A DNA stretch of 64,000 bases from Rhodococcus sp. KRD197. GTDB lineage: Bacteria; Actinomycetota; Actinomycetes; Mycobacteriales; Mycobacteriaceae. Position numbers and translations under genes: made by a program. Of this stretch, positions 27,975-35,672 are shown in pieces. Numbering within the stretch: the first letter of the stretch is position 1; each line of letters opens with the position of its first letter. The stretch spans positions 982,028 to 1,046,027 of the forward strand of contig NZ_JABFAO010000004.1 of assembly GCF_017168235.1 (NCBI RefSeq), given 5' to 3'. Below the pieces are notes generated by a model, which was given only the letters and a program-made list of their open reading frames with translations, was not told the origin of the DNA and did no database searches.

Positions 27975-28550
27975 CTATTTGAACCACGACTCAGGAGCGT
28001 TCGCCGGTGGCCCGATCTTGCCGTCGTCGATGATGTATTCGCCCGGGTAGCGGCGGTTGGCAGCGGGACGCTCGCGAGCGGGTACTTCCACCAGAAAGTT
28101 GTTCTTGCGCAACAGTGATGGCCTGTAAGTGCCGGCGAACGTGATCATGACTGCGCCGCCGCGGCCGGATGGCCCACCGTCGAGCGATGCTCGTCCGGTG
28201 TTGAACGTTTCGGCGATGTCGCGGCCGTCGTTCCCCACGGTGATGCTGCCATCGTGATGGAGCTCGACGAAGGTGCCGTTGTCCGCGGCCACGGTGGCCG
28301 CCGTGGCCTGCCCGCCCTGTGGATCGAGGTCGACGGCGAAGTCGGGAACCTTACGTGCACCGCTGGGCGGGTCCACGTCGAGTTCTCGGCCGACACCGAG
28401 GGTGACGTACTGACCCAACGCGGTGTGCCTGCCGGTGTCCACGATCTCCCAGAGATGGTTCCTGGAAGCAACTTTGACGCGACCGTCGAGAAAGATGCTG
28501 ATCCAGTCGCGTCCGTTGGAGAGCACGACGCGTTTGCTATTGGGTGCCAT
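27975..28550 (-). CDS. Hypothetical protein with two DG-x-(I/V)-x-V repeats
   Basis: A 191-residue soluble protein, not recognised. Two similar beta-rich stretches are visible, WISIFLDGRVKVASRN near the N-terminus and FVELHHDGSITVGNDG near the middle, suggesting an internal duplication of a small beta fold. The C-terminus is Pro/Arg-rich and ends in ESWFK. ATG 28550 is chosen because the sequence upstream in this frame is the shadow of the ATPase gene. It lies 47 bases downstream of that gene in the same orientation and may act with it. Confidence 0.6.
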   Translation of the reverse strand: MAPNSKRVVLSNGRDWISIFLDGRVKVASRNHLWEIVDTGRHTALGQYVTLGVGRELDVDPPSGARKVPDFAVDLDPQGGQATAATVAADNGTFVELHHDGSITVGNDGRDIAETFNTGRASLDGGPSGRGGAVMITFAGTYRPSLLRKNNFLVEVPARERPAANRRYPGEYIIDDGKIGPPANAPESWFK

Positions 28551-28597
28551 CGCTACAGGATCGTGCACAGCGCTGCGCTGGGCAATCGCAGGGCTTT

Positions 28598-29770
28598 TCA
28601 GTCGGTGGGCTGACGCCGGATGAAGTCCGACATCCCCGGCACGGTGAACGCGATCCGGCCGTGTTCGGGGGACCAGATCAGACCTTTGCGAATGAGCGAG
28701 TCCCGGACATCGCTGACGCCCGTCGTGGTCACTCCCATCGCCGCGGCGACGACTCCCGAACGCGGTGCTTCGTCTGCGGCGAGCGCTATCGCGCGCATGT
28801 AGCGACGCTCCCTGTCGGAGGGGCGATTCCATCGCGACGGGAAGAACCCCTCGTCCAGCGCTCGTCGTCCTTCCTCGACCGCGAGGTGGGCATCGTCCTC
28901 ATCGAATACTGCTGTGGCAGCGACGTTCCAGACGGCTTTGCCGTATTCCTGCAGGAAGTACGGGTACCCGCCGCTGACCTCGACGAGAAGGGCCAGGGCG
29001 TCGGGGGTGAAGGACCCGCCGTGCTGGTTGACAGGGATTTCCAGAGCTTCGGCGGCATCGGCCGGTGTCAGGGGGCCGATGGTGCTGTAGGCGAACTGCC
29101 GCTCCGCGTACGACCGGTTGTCGGCGAGCACCGACGGAAGGTTGGGCAGGCCCGCGCCGATGACGAAGAACGGCCACTCCCGCTGGCTGGCCCGATGCTG
29201 TACCGACAGCAACGCGCCAAGGAGGTCGGAATCGAGGTCCTGCATCTCGTCGATGAACAACCCGAACGCGGTGCCCTTCCTCTTCATCGCGGCGCTGATC
29301 GCCTCGACGAGCTCTTCGAGGTCAAGGTCGATGTCTCCGCTCGCGGCACCGTGATCGAGCGACAATTCGACTTTTGCCGGTCCAACTCCAACACCGAGGG
29401 TGAACCCGCGGGCGAGAGAAATCAGGTCGTCGAGGGCCTTCTGCATCTGATGTTTGCGGCTGAACCTGCGCAGGCCAGCGGCGAGTTCGGCCCCGAGCTT
29501 GGCGCGCACGGCGCTGACGCCGGACTCGTTGGGCCGTGCCTCGAGGCCGATCGTCAACCAACCTTGACGTTCGGCGTGTTCGGACAAGTTGTTGAGCAGC
29601 GTGGTTTTGCCGACTCCGCGCAGGCCGGACAGGATCATGCCCCGGTCGTAGTTGCGGTTCTTGCTCCGGGCTACCAGCAGGTCGAACTCCTCTCGTTGAC
29701 GGGTGCGTCCTTCGAGTGCGGGCGGGCGCAGGCCCGATCCAGGCTTGAACGGGTTCAGAGCTGGGTCCAT
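28598..29770 (-). CDS. AAA ATPase of the ORC1/CDC6-like (AAA_16) class
   Basis: A 390-residue P-loop ATPase: Walker A GLRGVGKTT at 49-57, Walker B GLFIDEMQDL at 171-180, a sensor-1-like FFVIGAGLPNL, an arginine-containing lid region with GGYPYFLQEYG, and a C-terminal winged-helix domain (about 330-385, GVVAAAMGVTTTGVSDVRDSLIRKGLI). This matches the archaeal ATPase/ORC-like ATPases common on mobile elements and in some defence loci. It is preceded by palindromic sequence and followed by a 191-residue partner gene. Role unknown; DNA binding is likely from the winged helix. Confidence 0.85.
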   Translation of the reverse strand: MDPALNPFKPGSGLRPPALEGRTRQREEFDLLVARSKNRNYDRGMILSGLRGVGKTTLLNNLSEHAERQGWLTIGLEARPNESGVSAVRAKLGAELAAGLRRFSRKHQMQKALDDLISLARGFTLGVGVGPAKVELSLDHGAASGDIDLDLEELVEAISAAMKRKGTAFGLFIDEMQDLDSDLLGALLSVQHRASQREWPFFVIGAGLPNLPSVLADNRSYAERQFAYSTIGPLTPADAAEALEIPVNQHGGSFTPDALALLVEVSGGYPYFLQEYGKAVWNVAATAVFDEDDAHLAVEEGRRALDEGFFPSRWNRPSDRERRYMRAIALAADEAPRSGVVAAAMGVTTTGVSDVRDSLIRKGLIWSPEHGRIAFTVPGMSDFIRRQPTD

Positions 29771-29809
29771 ATGGACAACTATAGCTGTTTATGGTCAGGT
29801 GCCCATAAA
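29765..29809. promoter_or_regulatory. Palindromes at the start of the AAA ATPase gene
   Basis: The ATPase start codon lies inside a perfect 12-base palindrome GTCCATATGGAC (29765-29776). A second inverted repeat, TTTATGG-tcaggtgc-CCATAAA (29788-29809), follows a short distance upstream of the gene. Both share a CCATA/TATGG core and lie in AT-richer DNA. They look like operator sites, possibly for autoregulation by the ATPase's winged helix. Confidence 0.45.
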
Positions 29810-29886
29810 TACCAATAATTGGCCATAGATAACGAGCCTCAAACGGGGTGGACTTACCAGTACGGGCTTGGCTTCCGCATTCGGAT

Positions 29887-29922
29887 AGTACTTCGTGTAC
29901 TTATTGCGGACAGGTATTGACA
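29887..29922 (+). promoter_or_regulatory. Putative promoter/operator for the 29994 gene pair
   Basis: An inverted repeat AGTAC-ttcgt-GTACT (29887-29901) is followed by TTGACA (29917-29922), a consensus-like -35 box. The matching -10 region is unclear. It is the only AT-rich stretch between the divergent ATPase and the 159-residue gene. Confidence 0.35.
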
Positions 29923-29993
29923 CTGAGAGCGGTCTTATGTGATGCTGCATGCGGGCAGCCGGAAGGGCTGCTCTCAAGCGACAGGGGAATTCG

Positions 29994-30473
29994 ATGGCAG
30001 TGTTGGTCAATACATCCCGGACAGTCGGTCCCGATATGAGCGAGGCTGACAAGGCCCACTACACCGTGGGAATCTGGCCGTTCCATCGCAGCCAGACGAT
30101 CGCAGACATCGAGTCGTACGCGGACATCATCATCGGTGTCACGAGCGGAATCATCACGGTCGTCAAGGCCGTCGCGAAAGTTGTACCGTCGACCGCTGAC
30201 TCGAACCGGTGGGAAGTCCTCACCGAGGACGACACCACACTCGATGAGCGGATCCGAGGTCTACTGGGGCAGCGTCTGTCACCGGACTTCGCGTGGAAGC
30301 CCGGACAGGGCTGGCCGGTCAAGCTTTTCGATACCGACACGGTTCTCGAAGCCCACCGTGCAGGACCTCCGGAGGTCAGCCTCGGGGGGTACAGGTTGAG
30401 CGTTGACGCAGTCGGGATCGCTCATCTGCACATGCCCCGAGGTGGCGACGTCCATATCCACGCAGGTGCGTGA
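29994..30473 (+). CDS. Hypothetical protein with His-rich C-terminus (pair member 1)
   Basis: A 159-residue protein, not recognised. The middle has a hydrophobic stretch (ADIIIGVTSGIITVVKAVAKVV) that could be one membrane-associated helix. The C-terminus reads GGYRLSVDAVGIAHLHMP followed by a run with three more histidines. ATG 29994 has AGGGGA about six bases upstream; an upstream in-frame start at 29949 lacks one. One base separates it from the next gene, which has a similar C-terminal block. The histidines could bind metal, but this is speculation. Confidence 0.6.
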   Translation: MAVLVNTSRTVGPDMSEADKAHYTVGIWPFHRSQTIADIESYADIIIGVTSGIITVVKAVAKVVPSTADSNRWEVLTEDDTTLDERIRGLLGQRLSPDFAWKPGQGWPVKLFDTDTVLEAHRAGPPEVSLGGYRLSVDAVGIAHLHMPRGGDVHIHAGA

Positions 30474-30474
30474 G

Positions 30475-30762
30475 ATGGCAGCGCTGCGGCGATCACCGGT
30501 CCAACGAATGGTCTTCGAAGTCGACGACACCGATCCGATGTACATGCGGTGTGTGGGGGTCTACGCAGAGGACGTCGCACGCGAGCGAGCGGCAGGGATG
30601 AACCACGCGAGGCATGCTGACGGTGGGCGTGGGCTGAGGTTCGTCGTATCGGACGCACTACCGCTGGTCGCGGTCGGCGGGTTCGAGTTGACCGTCAACG
30701 ACGGACACGCTCATCTCTACCCACCACCGCACTCGACCGTCATTATCCACCCGCACAGCTGA
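30475..30762 (+). CDS. Hypothetical protein with His-rich C-terminus (pair member 2)
   Basis: A 95-residue soluble protein. Its end (VAVGGFELTVNDGHAHLYPP, then a run containing IIHPHS) parallels the end of the preceding gene (VSLGGYRLSVDAVGIAHLHMP, then HIHAGA), so the two share a C-terminal module. The N-terminus (VQRMVFEVDDTDPMYMRCVG) is unrelated. It starts one base after the upstream stop and is probably translated by coupling. No family was recognised. Confidence 0.6.
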   Translation: MAALRRSPVQRMVFEVDDTDPMYMRCVGVYAEDVARERAAGMNHARHADGGRGLRFVVSDALPLVAVGGFELTVNDGHAHLYPPPHSTVIIHPHS

Positions 30763-31038
30763 GAAAGGTTGTGAAGAGGCAGTTACATGATTTGTGAGGG
30801 CAGCCTGCCAAAGTTGTAGTCCGCCATGGGCGTCTTCGGATTCCTCGGCGGTGCGCCTTCGACCCGCATACTCCCCAGCCAGCGCAGTATCGCGAATCAT
30901 TCGAGCAGATGCCCGCAGCAGTGTCTGTGACACGCTCGACCGCACGTCCTGTGTTCGAGAGGTGGGCGGGTGGATGATCAGACGATGGCGGATGCTCTAT
31001 CCCCGACCGGCTTTTGCCAACCCGCGCACCGATACCCG

Positions 31039-31509
31039 CTACTGAACCTCCTGCCAGCGGCTGGGCGTGAACCACGGCACGTTGAGCTGGTACTCGGCAT
31101 CGAGCGCGTGCCACATATCCAGTGCTTCTTGGCCGGAGAGGTGGCCCCCGTCCGGAAGATTCTTCATGCCGCACCTCGTCGCTACCGCTTTCGCCAAGAT
31201 CCCGTGGTGGAAGACGACCGCGGTATTCGAGTCGCATTCCATCGTGACGCTCGTGGCCGGGTCGTAATCGACCTCGACTGCGTCGAGCCCGATGATCATC
31301 CGGGGAGCGGTGTCGACGAACGAGAGCACGAGATCTCCTGCAGACATCGGGTGGGTCACGAACCACAGGTCACCGCCCCCGTATCCGGTGTGCATATCGC
31401 GCAGTGCCTCGGCGTACGGAGCGCCCGTGCAGATATGCAGTCTGCTGCGGGGCTTGAGGACGGGCAGCGGAGGCAGGAGGAAGGGCGGAGGAAGCGACAG
31501 TTTGTCCAC
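31039..31509 (-). CDS. Hypothetical protein, EVE/PUA-like pattern
   Basis: A 156-residue soluble protein. The sequence DLWFVTHPMSAGDLVLSFVD followed by PRMIIGLDAVE resembles the core of EVE/PUA-like folds (W-x-V-x...GD-x-V-x-F-Y-V...G-x-x-x-V), which bind modified bases and often accompany restriction systems. A cysteine/histidine-containing tail and a Trp-rich C-terminus follow. The family assignment is a weak inference from the pattern. It is downstream of, and in the same orientation as, the helicase-methyltransferase genes but separated from them by a relic gene. Confidence 0.5.
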   Translation of the reverse strand: MDKLSLPPPFLLPPLPVLKPRSRLHICTGAPYAEALRDMHTGYGGGDLWFVTHPMSAGDLVLSFVDTAPRMIIGLDAVEVDYDPATSVTMECDSNTAVVFHHGILAKAVATRCGMKNLPDGGHLSGQEALDMWHALDAEYQLNVPWFTPSRWQEVQ

Positions 31510-31732
31510 CTGAGCAAGTGTGCCAGCGGCAGCCCGATCGGACTGCCGCCTCGGGGTATCTGCGCCGACGGATACGCGCCACCCACGCGTTCTGCGCCGA
31601 ACTCCCCTGTGCCACTCTCACTTCGAGATGGTGGACCCCAGGGGAGTTCCAGGGCATGTTCACAGCGTGGTCGCAACGGAGGAACAGCCCTTGTGGCTGG
31701 TCCACATCGAGGGGTCGGGCTAGACCGGGCAA

Positions 31733-32107
31733 GGGAGCGGACCGGTGGTGCGCGGACGGCGGTCTCTGCGAACTCTCCGCACCCAGCGGTAACTACTACT
31801 GCACGATTTCGCAGACGGGCGCGCGTTCTGTTCACCACCGTTGGGGGAACCCCTCACCGCGGAAATCTACGATGGCCTGATCACAGTGGGTTCGGATGGC
31901 GAGACAGGCTTCCTGGCGGATTCGGGCGGCAAGTCGCACCTCGAAGATAGGCAATCGATGCAGGACCACCACATTCCCCACGGCAGCACCCTGACGGCGT
32001 ACGGAATGACCTGCGCGTTCGACGGCCTGAACGGTGGTGCGAGCTGCCGCCACGACGGAACCGGACACGGCTTCACCATCAACACCTTGAGCTACCGATT
32101 CTTCTGA
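31733..32107 (+). pseudogene. Frameshifted secreted-protein relic
   Basis: Two frames must be joined. The first gives APSGNYYCTI (to about 31809) and the next gives DFADGRAFCSPPLGE, then TVGSDGETGFLADSGG, GMTCAFD and CRHDGTGHGFTINTLSYRF, ending at 32107. SGN-x-x-C, two further cysteines and a terminal GHGF...Y form a pattern of small secreted actinobacterial proteins. Adding one T in the ATTTC run near 31806-31809 would restore a continuous frame. No start or signal peptide can be found upstream. The 3' part could still be translated from TTG 31841. Confidence 0.5.
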
Positions 32108-32285
32108 CGATCCCACCGACACGAGGGGCGTGGCGCACCGACACAGAGTCCAGCCGCCACAAACGCCGGCGACGACCCGGCGCAGGGGAGTGCCGGGCCG
32201 GACCCCAGCGTGGCCGGAGGCCGATAAGCAACCCTTATGTCAGGCCGGCCAGGAGCCTATTCGCACGCTCGGTATCGGACGATCG

Positions 32286-35200
32286 TTATGTAACAACAGG
32301 ATTCGCCGGTGTTATTGCCGTCCAGCAGACCAGATAGATGTCGTTGGAGTCGATCACCGGGAGCACCGGCGGCGCGGGAGGTGGAGTCAGCCCGCGAAGA
32401 TCGGCCAAGTCCCGCAGCGCAAGAACTCTGTCGCGGTCCGATACGCCCGGCATGGTCAGCTCGCGGCGAATCTCGCGTTGAATACGCAGCGCATACGGTG
32501 CATTGAGCCTGGTCGCCAGCGAATCCTGCAGATCGCCGAGAAAGCTGCCGTGATCGCGAACCAGAGCTGTCGCATCGCGCATCACCCGCGGTATCTCAGC
32601 TGCGAGATTCGCAGGGTCGGTTTGATACATCCACTGCGTATGGATGTGCTGCTGCGCTACCGCCCACGCGGCGAACGCTGCCTCGTACATGGTTTCGCCC
32701 AGGATCACCGGCGTCGTCTCGACCTGCGGGTCGGCGTGCGCCAGGCACGACAGTGTGTCCTCGACAACGACGGGATCGTCGCCGACAGTCTGCACGGTCA
32801 AGTCCGCATTCAGGGGGACATATCGATACCAGGGCTTCGCGTGGTCACCGATGCGCGCGCAGAACACGAAACCAGGATCGGCTCCCGCTCGCGCGAAGCC
32901 GGTGCCCGAGCCCCACGGCAGGGCGAGGACGCGATGCTTGGTGTTCGTGTCACGGAACGCATTGGCCAGTCGCCTGCGGTATTCCTCTCCGGAGAGAGTG
33001 GCATTGCCGTCATCGTTGAACAGCGCCGCTTCTTCCCGCCGGATCTGCTCGATGCGCTCTCGTGTGTCGGTGATGCTGCGATCGACCGGGGCGACGCCGG
33101 GGAGGACTTCACCGACACCGATGGACGCCGCCGCTTGTTTGAGCTTGCGTTGAAGCCGTTCTTCCAATCGCAGCAGCCTGTCGAGGTCGACGTCAGGGAA
33201 GAAGCACCGCATGAACACTTCCGTGTGTGGTGATCCGATGCGGTCGATGCGGCCATGGCGCTGCACCAAACGCATCGGGTTCCAGGGCAGGTCGTAGTTG
33301 ATGATGTGCCGTGCCTGTTGCAGGTTGACGCCTTCGGCGAGAACGTCGGTGGTCACGATGAGGTCGTACTTGTCTTCTTCCACGCCGGTCCCGGCGGTGA
33401 GCGGTGCGAAACCGATGATGACGTCGGACCGGTTGATCTTGTCCGGCCCGCTCACGGTGACCGCGCGTCCCTGGTACACCGCAAGCCGCGGATCGGTTTG
33501 TATCGCACCCACCAAGGCAGTCTCGAGATATCGCGCGGTGTCCGCGAAGTACGTGAACACCAGAACCTTGCGCTTGTTGCGGGTGTCCTGCTCACCGATG
33601 CCCTCGGCCGCGGCGTCGTGGGCGATGGCGGCGAGTTCCTCGACGAGGGCCTTGATCTTGGGATCTGTGCCCGAATGGACCGTGCGTACCCGGAGCTCGA
33701 ATGCCTTGAGCAGGTCGCGGTCCGCTCGCACGGCGTCGGTGAGTGCCGCGACGTCGTAGTCGGCGGCAGGAGCGACACCGTCCAGATCGTCCAGGGAGTC
33801 CATCCACTCGTCGACGTCCTCGACGTTGGTCGTCGCCCACTCCCGCAGGGTGTCGCCGGTCAGGACGAGGCCGGCGTCCAGTGCAGCGAGAAACTGATCG
33901 TGGGAGCCGATCATCTTGCCGACAGTGCGCTCGAACGCAAACGACGATGACTCGAATCGCTTGAGCAGACCCGACCGGAGCAGTCCCGCATTCTGAGCCT
34001 CGTACTGCTCGGTGTCGCCGTCCTTGCGAAATCGGGAAGGCACGTACCGCGCCATTGTCAGCACCGCGCCGGGGTCGTCGAGGATCACACCGGCGGCGAG
34101 GGCATCGGAATCGGGGTCATCCTGCACGTTCGCGCCGAGCGCGATCGCGAGGTCGTCGAACACTCCGGGCAGTACTTCGTTGAGGTTGTAGTCGACCTTG
34201 ACCACCCGGCAGGTTGGGAACGTGATCTCCTTCTCGATACCGTTGATGACGATCTTGTCCCCGACGTAGTGGTTCTTGACGAACCGACGGGTGCGGCGAA
34301 CGGCCACTTCGTCGAGAACGTCGAAAAGATGCTCGGGGGAGAGATCATCGGGATTCATCGCGATTGCACGCTGGAAGTACGCGCGAAGCGACGGGATACC
34401 GACATCGCCGAACGCAGCATCGTTCGGCGCGAAATACGTGATCAAGTTGTACAGATCTTCGAGACTGTTGTTGACCGGCGTCGCAGTCAGTTCGACGAGA
34501 TCCTTCGGATTGGGCCCGGACAGCAACTGCCGTATCGCATCTGCGCGTAGCGTCTTGTCATTGCGGAGCGCGTGGGCCTCGTCGACGACCACCATGGCGT
34601 ATTCGTCGAGCGCTTGCAGCCTCGCTGTTCGCGCACCTGCATCTTCGATGTCCACGACCAGCTGCTCGAACGACAGGACGTCGGCCCGCAGATTCTTCTC
34701 CCGCAGGAACGGTGTCCACGTCGAATCACGCAAGGTGGCCGGGCAGATTATCAGTACCTTCTGGCGACGGTCGAACACGGCTTCGTGAATCAGTTCGCCG
34801 GCGAGAAAGGTCTTACCGAGTCCGACTTCGTCGGCGATTAGGACCCCTTTACGCCGTGCGAGGATGCGGCGGGCGCGCCAGACGCCGTCTGCCTGAAAGG
34901 CCGTCAACCCCAGTCGGGAGGAGATGGCAGTTTCGTCGTCGAGGTCAGCGCCGTAGAGCTCGAACAGCATTCGGAGGAATACATCCCATGGTTGGTGCTG
35001 TGACCAGCGAGCCTCGAACAGTGCCGCCAGATCGTAGGGTGCCGATGCCTCCCATTGTTCGTTGAACCAGTCCAGTACCTGGTTGACGGTGTGGGGGTCG
35101 TACTTGCCGAGGTTGAGTTCCTTGTTCTTGGCGAGACCGGCGTAAGTGAAGTTCGACGATCCGGCGATGACGGCTGTCGCATCTGTTTCGACGATGAAGG

Positions 35201-35672
35201 CTTTGCCGTGCAGAAAACCCTGCTCGTAGCGGCGAACCTGAACGGACGGATTGTCTTTCAACCATCGAACGAGTCGGCGGGCTTGCTGGTCGGATTCTCG
35301 TGTGAACCCCAGGAGGTCGCGGTCCTCTTCCAACGAGCGACGGTGGCCCTCAAGCGCACGCTGTATTTCAGGCGATGGACCGCGGCGACGACGGCGCTCG
35401 GCAAGGACGCGTATACGTGGGCGGTCTTCGGCCTCTGTGGGTTCGGCACCGAGCAGGAGCCTCACCCCACCGGTTTGCTCGAGCTCTTCGGCCAGGAGGT
35501 TGAATCCGCCGGGGTTGAAATAAGCCGTAGCGATGGCCAAGGCAGGGGGAACGACAAGACGGGTACGAAGGCCTCCCAAGAGGCTGTTAATCGCGTCCGC
35601 GACCCGTTCGATCCCTTCCCTGTTGGTGCTGAACTCCGCACGATACGTCGCATTCGGTCCGTCGTTGATCAC
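32286..35672 (-). CDS. PLD-nuclease/SNF2 helicase fusion (defence system helicase)
   Basis: An 1128-residue protein. The N-terminal third has a phospholipase-D-type nuclease motif, HGKAFIVETD near residue 154 followed by AGSSNFTYAGL. A SNF2/superfamily-2 helicase follows: DEVGLGKTFLAGEL near 281, MVVVDEAHAL near 361, VELTATPVNN, and QRHGRIDRIG near 799. The start chosen is GTG 35672, which overlaps the methyltransferase stop as GTGA and has AAGG upstream; the longer starts at 35693 and 35741 lack a ribosome site. A SNF2 helicase beside a large adenine methyltransferase resembles the drmD-drmMI pair of class 1 DISARM, but drmA, drmB and drmC are absent. Confidence 0.88.
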   Translation of the reverse strand: MINDGPNATYRAEFSTNREGIERVADAINSLLGGLRTRLVVPPALAIATAYFNPGGFNLLAEELEQTGGVRLLLGAEPTEAEDRPRIRVLAERRRRRGPSPEIQRALEGHRRSLEEDRDLLGFTRESDQQARRLVRWLKDNPSVQVRRYEQGFLHGKAFIVETDATAVIAGSSNFTYAGLAKNKELNLGKYDPHTVNQVLDWFNEQWEASAPYDLAALFEARWSQHQPWDVFLRMLFELYGADLDDETAISSRLGLTAFQADGVWRARRILARRKGVLIADEVGLGKTFLAGELIHEAVFDRRQKVLIICPATLRDSTWTPFLREKNLRADVLSFEQLVVDIEDAGARTARLQALDEYAMVVVDEAHALRNDKTLRADAIRQLLSGPNPKDLVELTATPVNNSLEDLYNLITYFAPNDAAFGDVGIPSLRAYFQRAIAMNPDDLSPEHLFDVLDEVAVRRTRRFVKNHYVGDKIVINGIEKEITFPTCRVVKVDYNLNEVLPGVFDDLAIALGANVQDDPDSDALAAGVILDDPGAVLTMARYVPSRFRKDGDTEQYEAQNAGLLRSGLLKRFESSSFAFERTVGKMIGSHDQFLAALDAGLVLTGDTLREWATTNVEDVDEWMDSLDDLDGVAPAADYDVAALTDAVRADRDLLKAFELRVRTVHSGTDPKIKALVEELAAIAHDAAAEGIGEQDTRNKRKVLVFTYFADTARYLETALVGAIQTDPRLAVYQGRAVTVSGPDKINRSDVIIGFAPLTAGTGVEEDKYDLIVTTDVLAEGVNLQQARHIINYDLPWNPMRLVQRHGRIDRIGSPHTEVFMRCFFPDVDLDRLLRLEERLQRKLKQAAASIGVGEVLPGVAPVDRSITDTRERIEQIRREEAALFNDDGNATLSGEEYRRRLANAFRDTNTKHRVLALPWGSGTGFARAGADPGFVFCARIGDHAKPWYRYVPLNADLTVQTVGDDPVVVEDTLSCLAHADPQVETTPVILGETMYEAAFAAWAVAQQHIHTQWMYQTDPANLAAEIPRVMRDATALVRDHGSFLGDLQDSLATRLNAPYALRIQREIRRELTMPGVSDRDRVLALRDLADLRGLTPPPAPPVLPVIDSNDIYLVCWTAITPANPVVT

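Noticed and set aside
30970..31950. 326-codon plus-strand frame
   Set aside because: Mostly antisense to the 156-residue gene. The sequence lacks any domain pattern and crosses the frameshifted relic.
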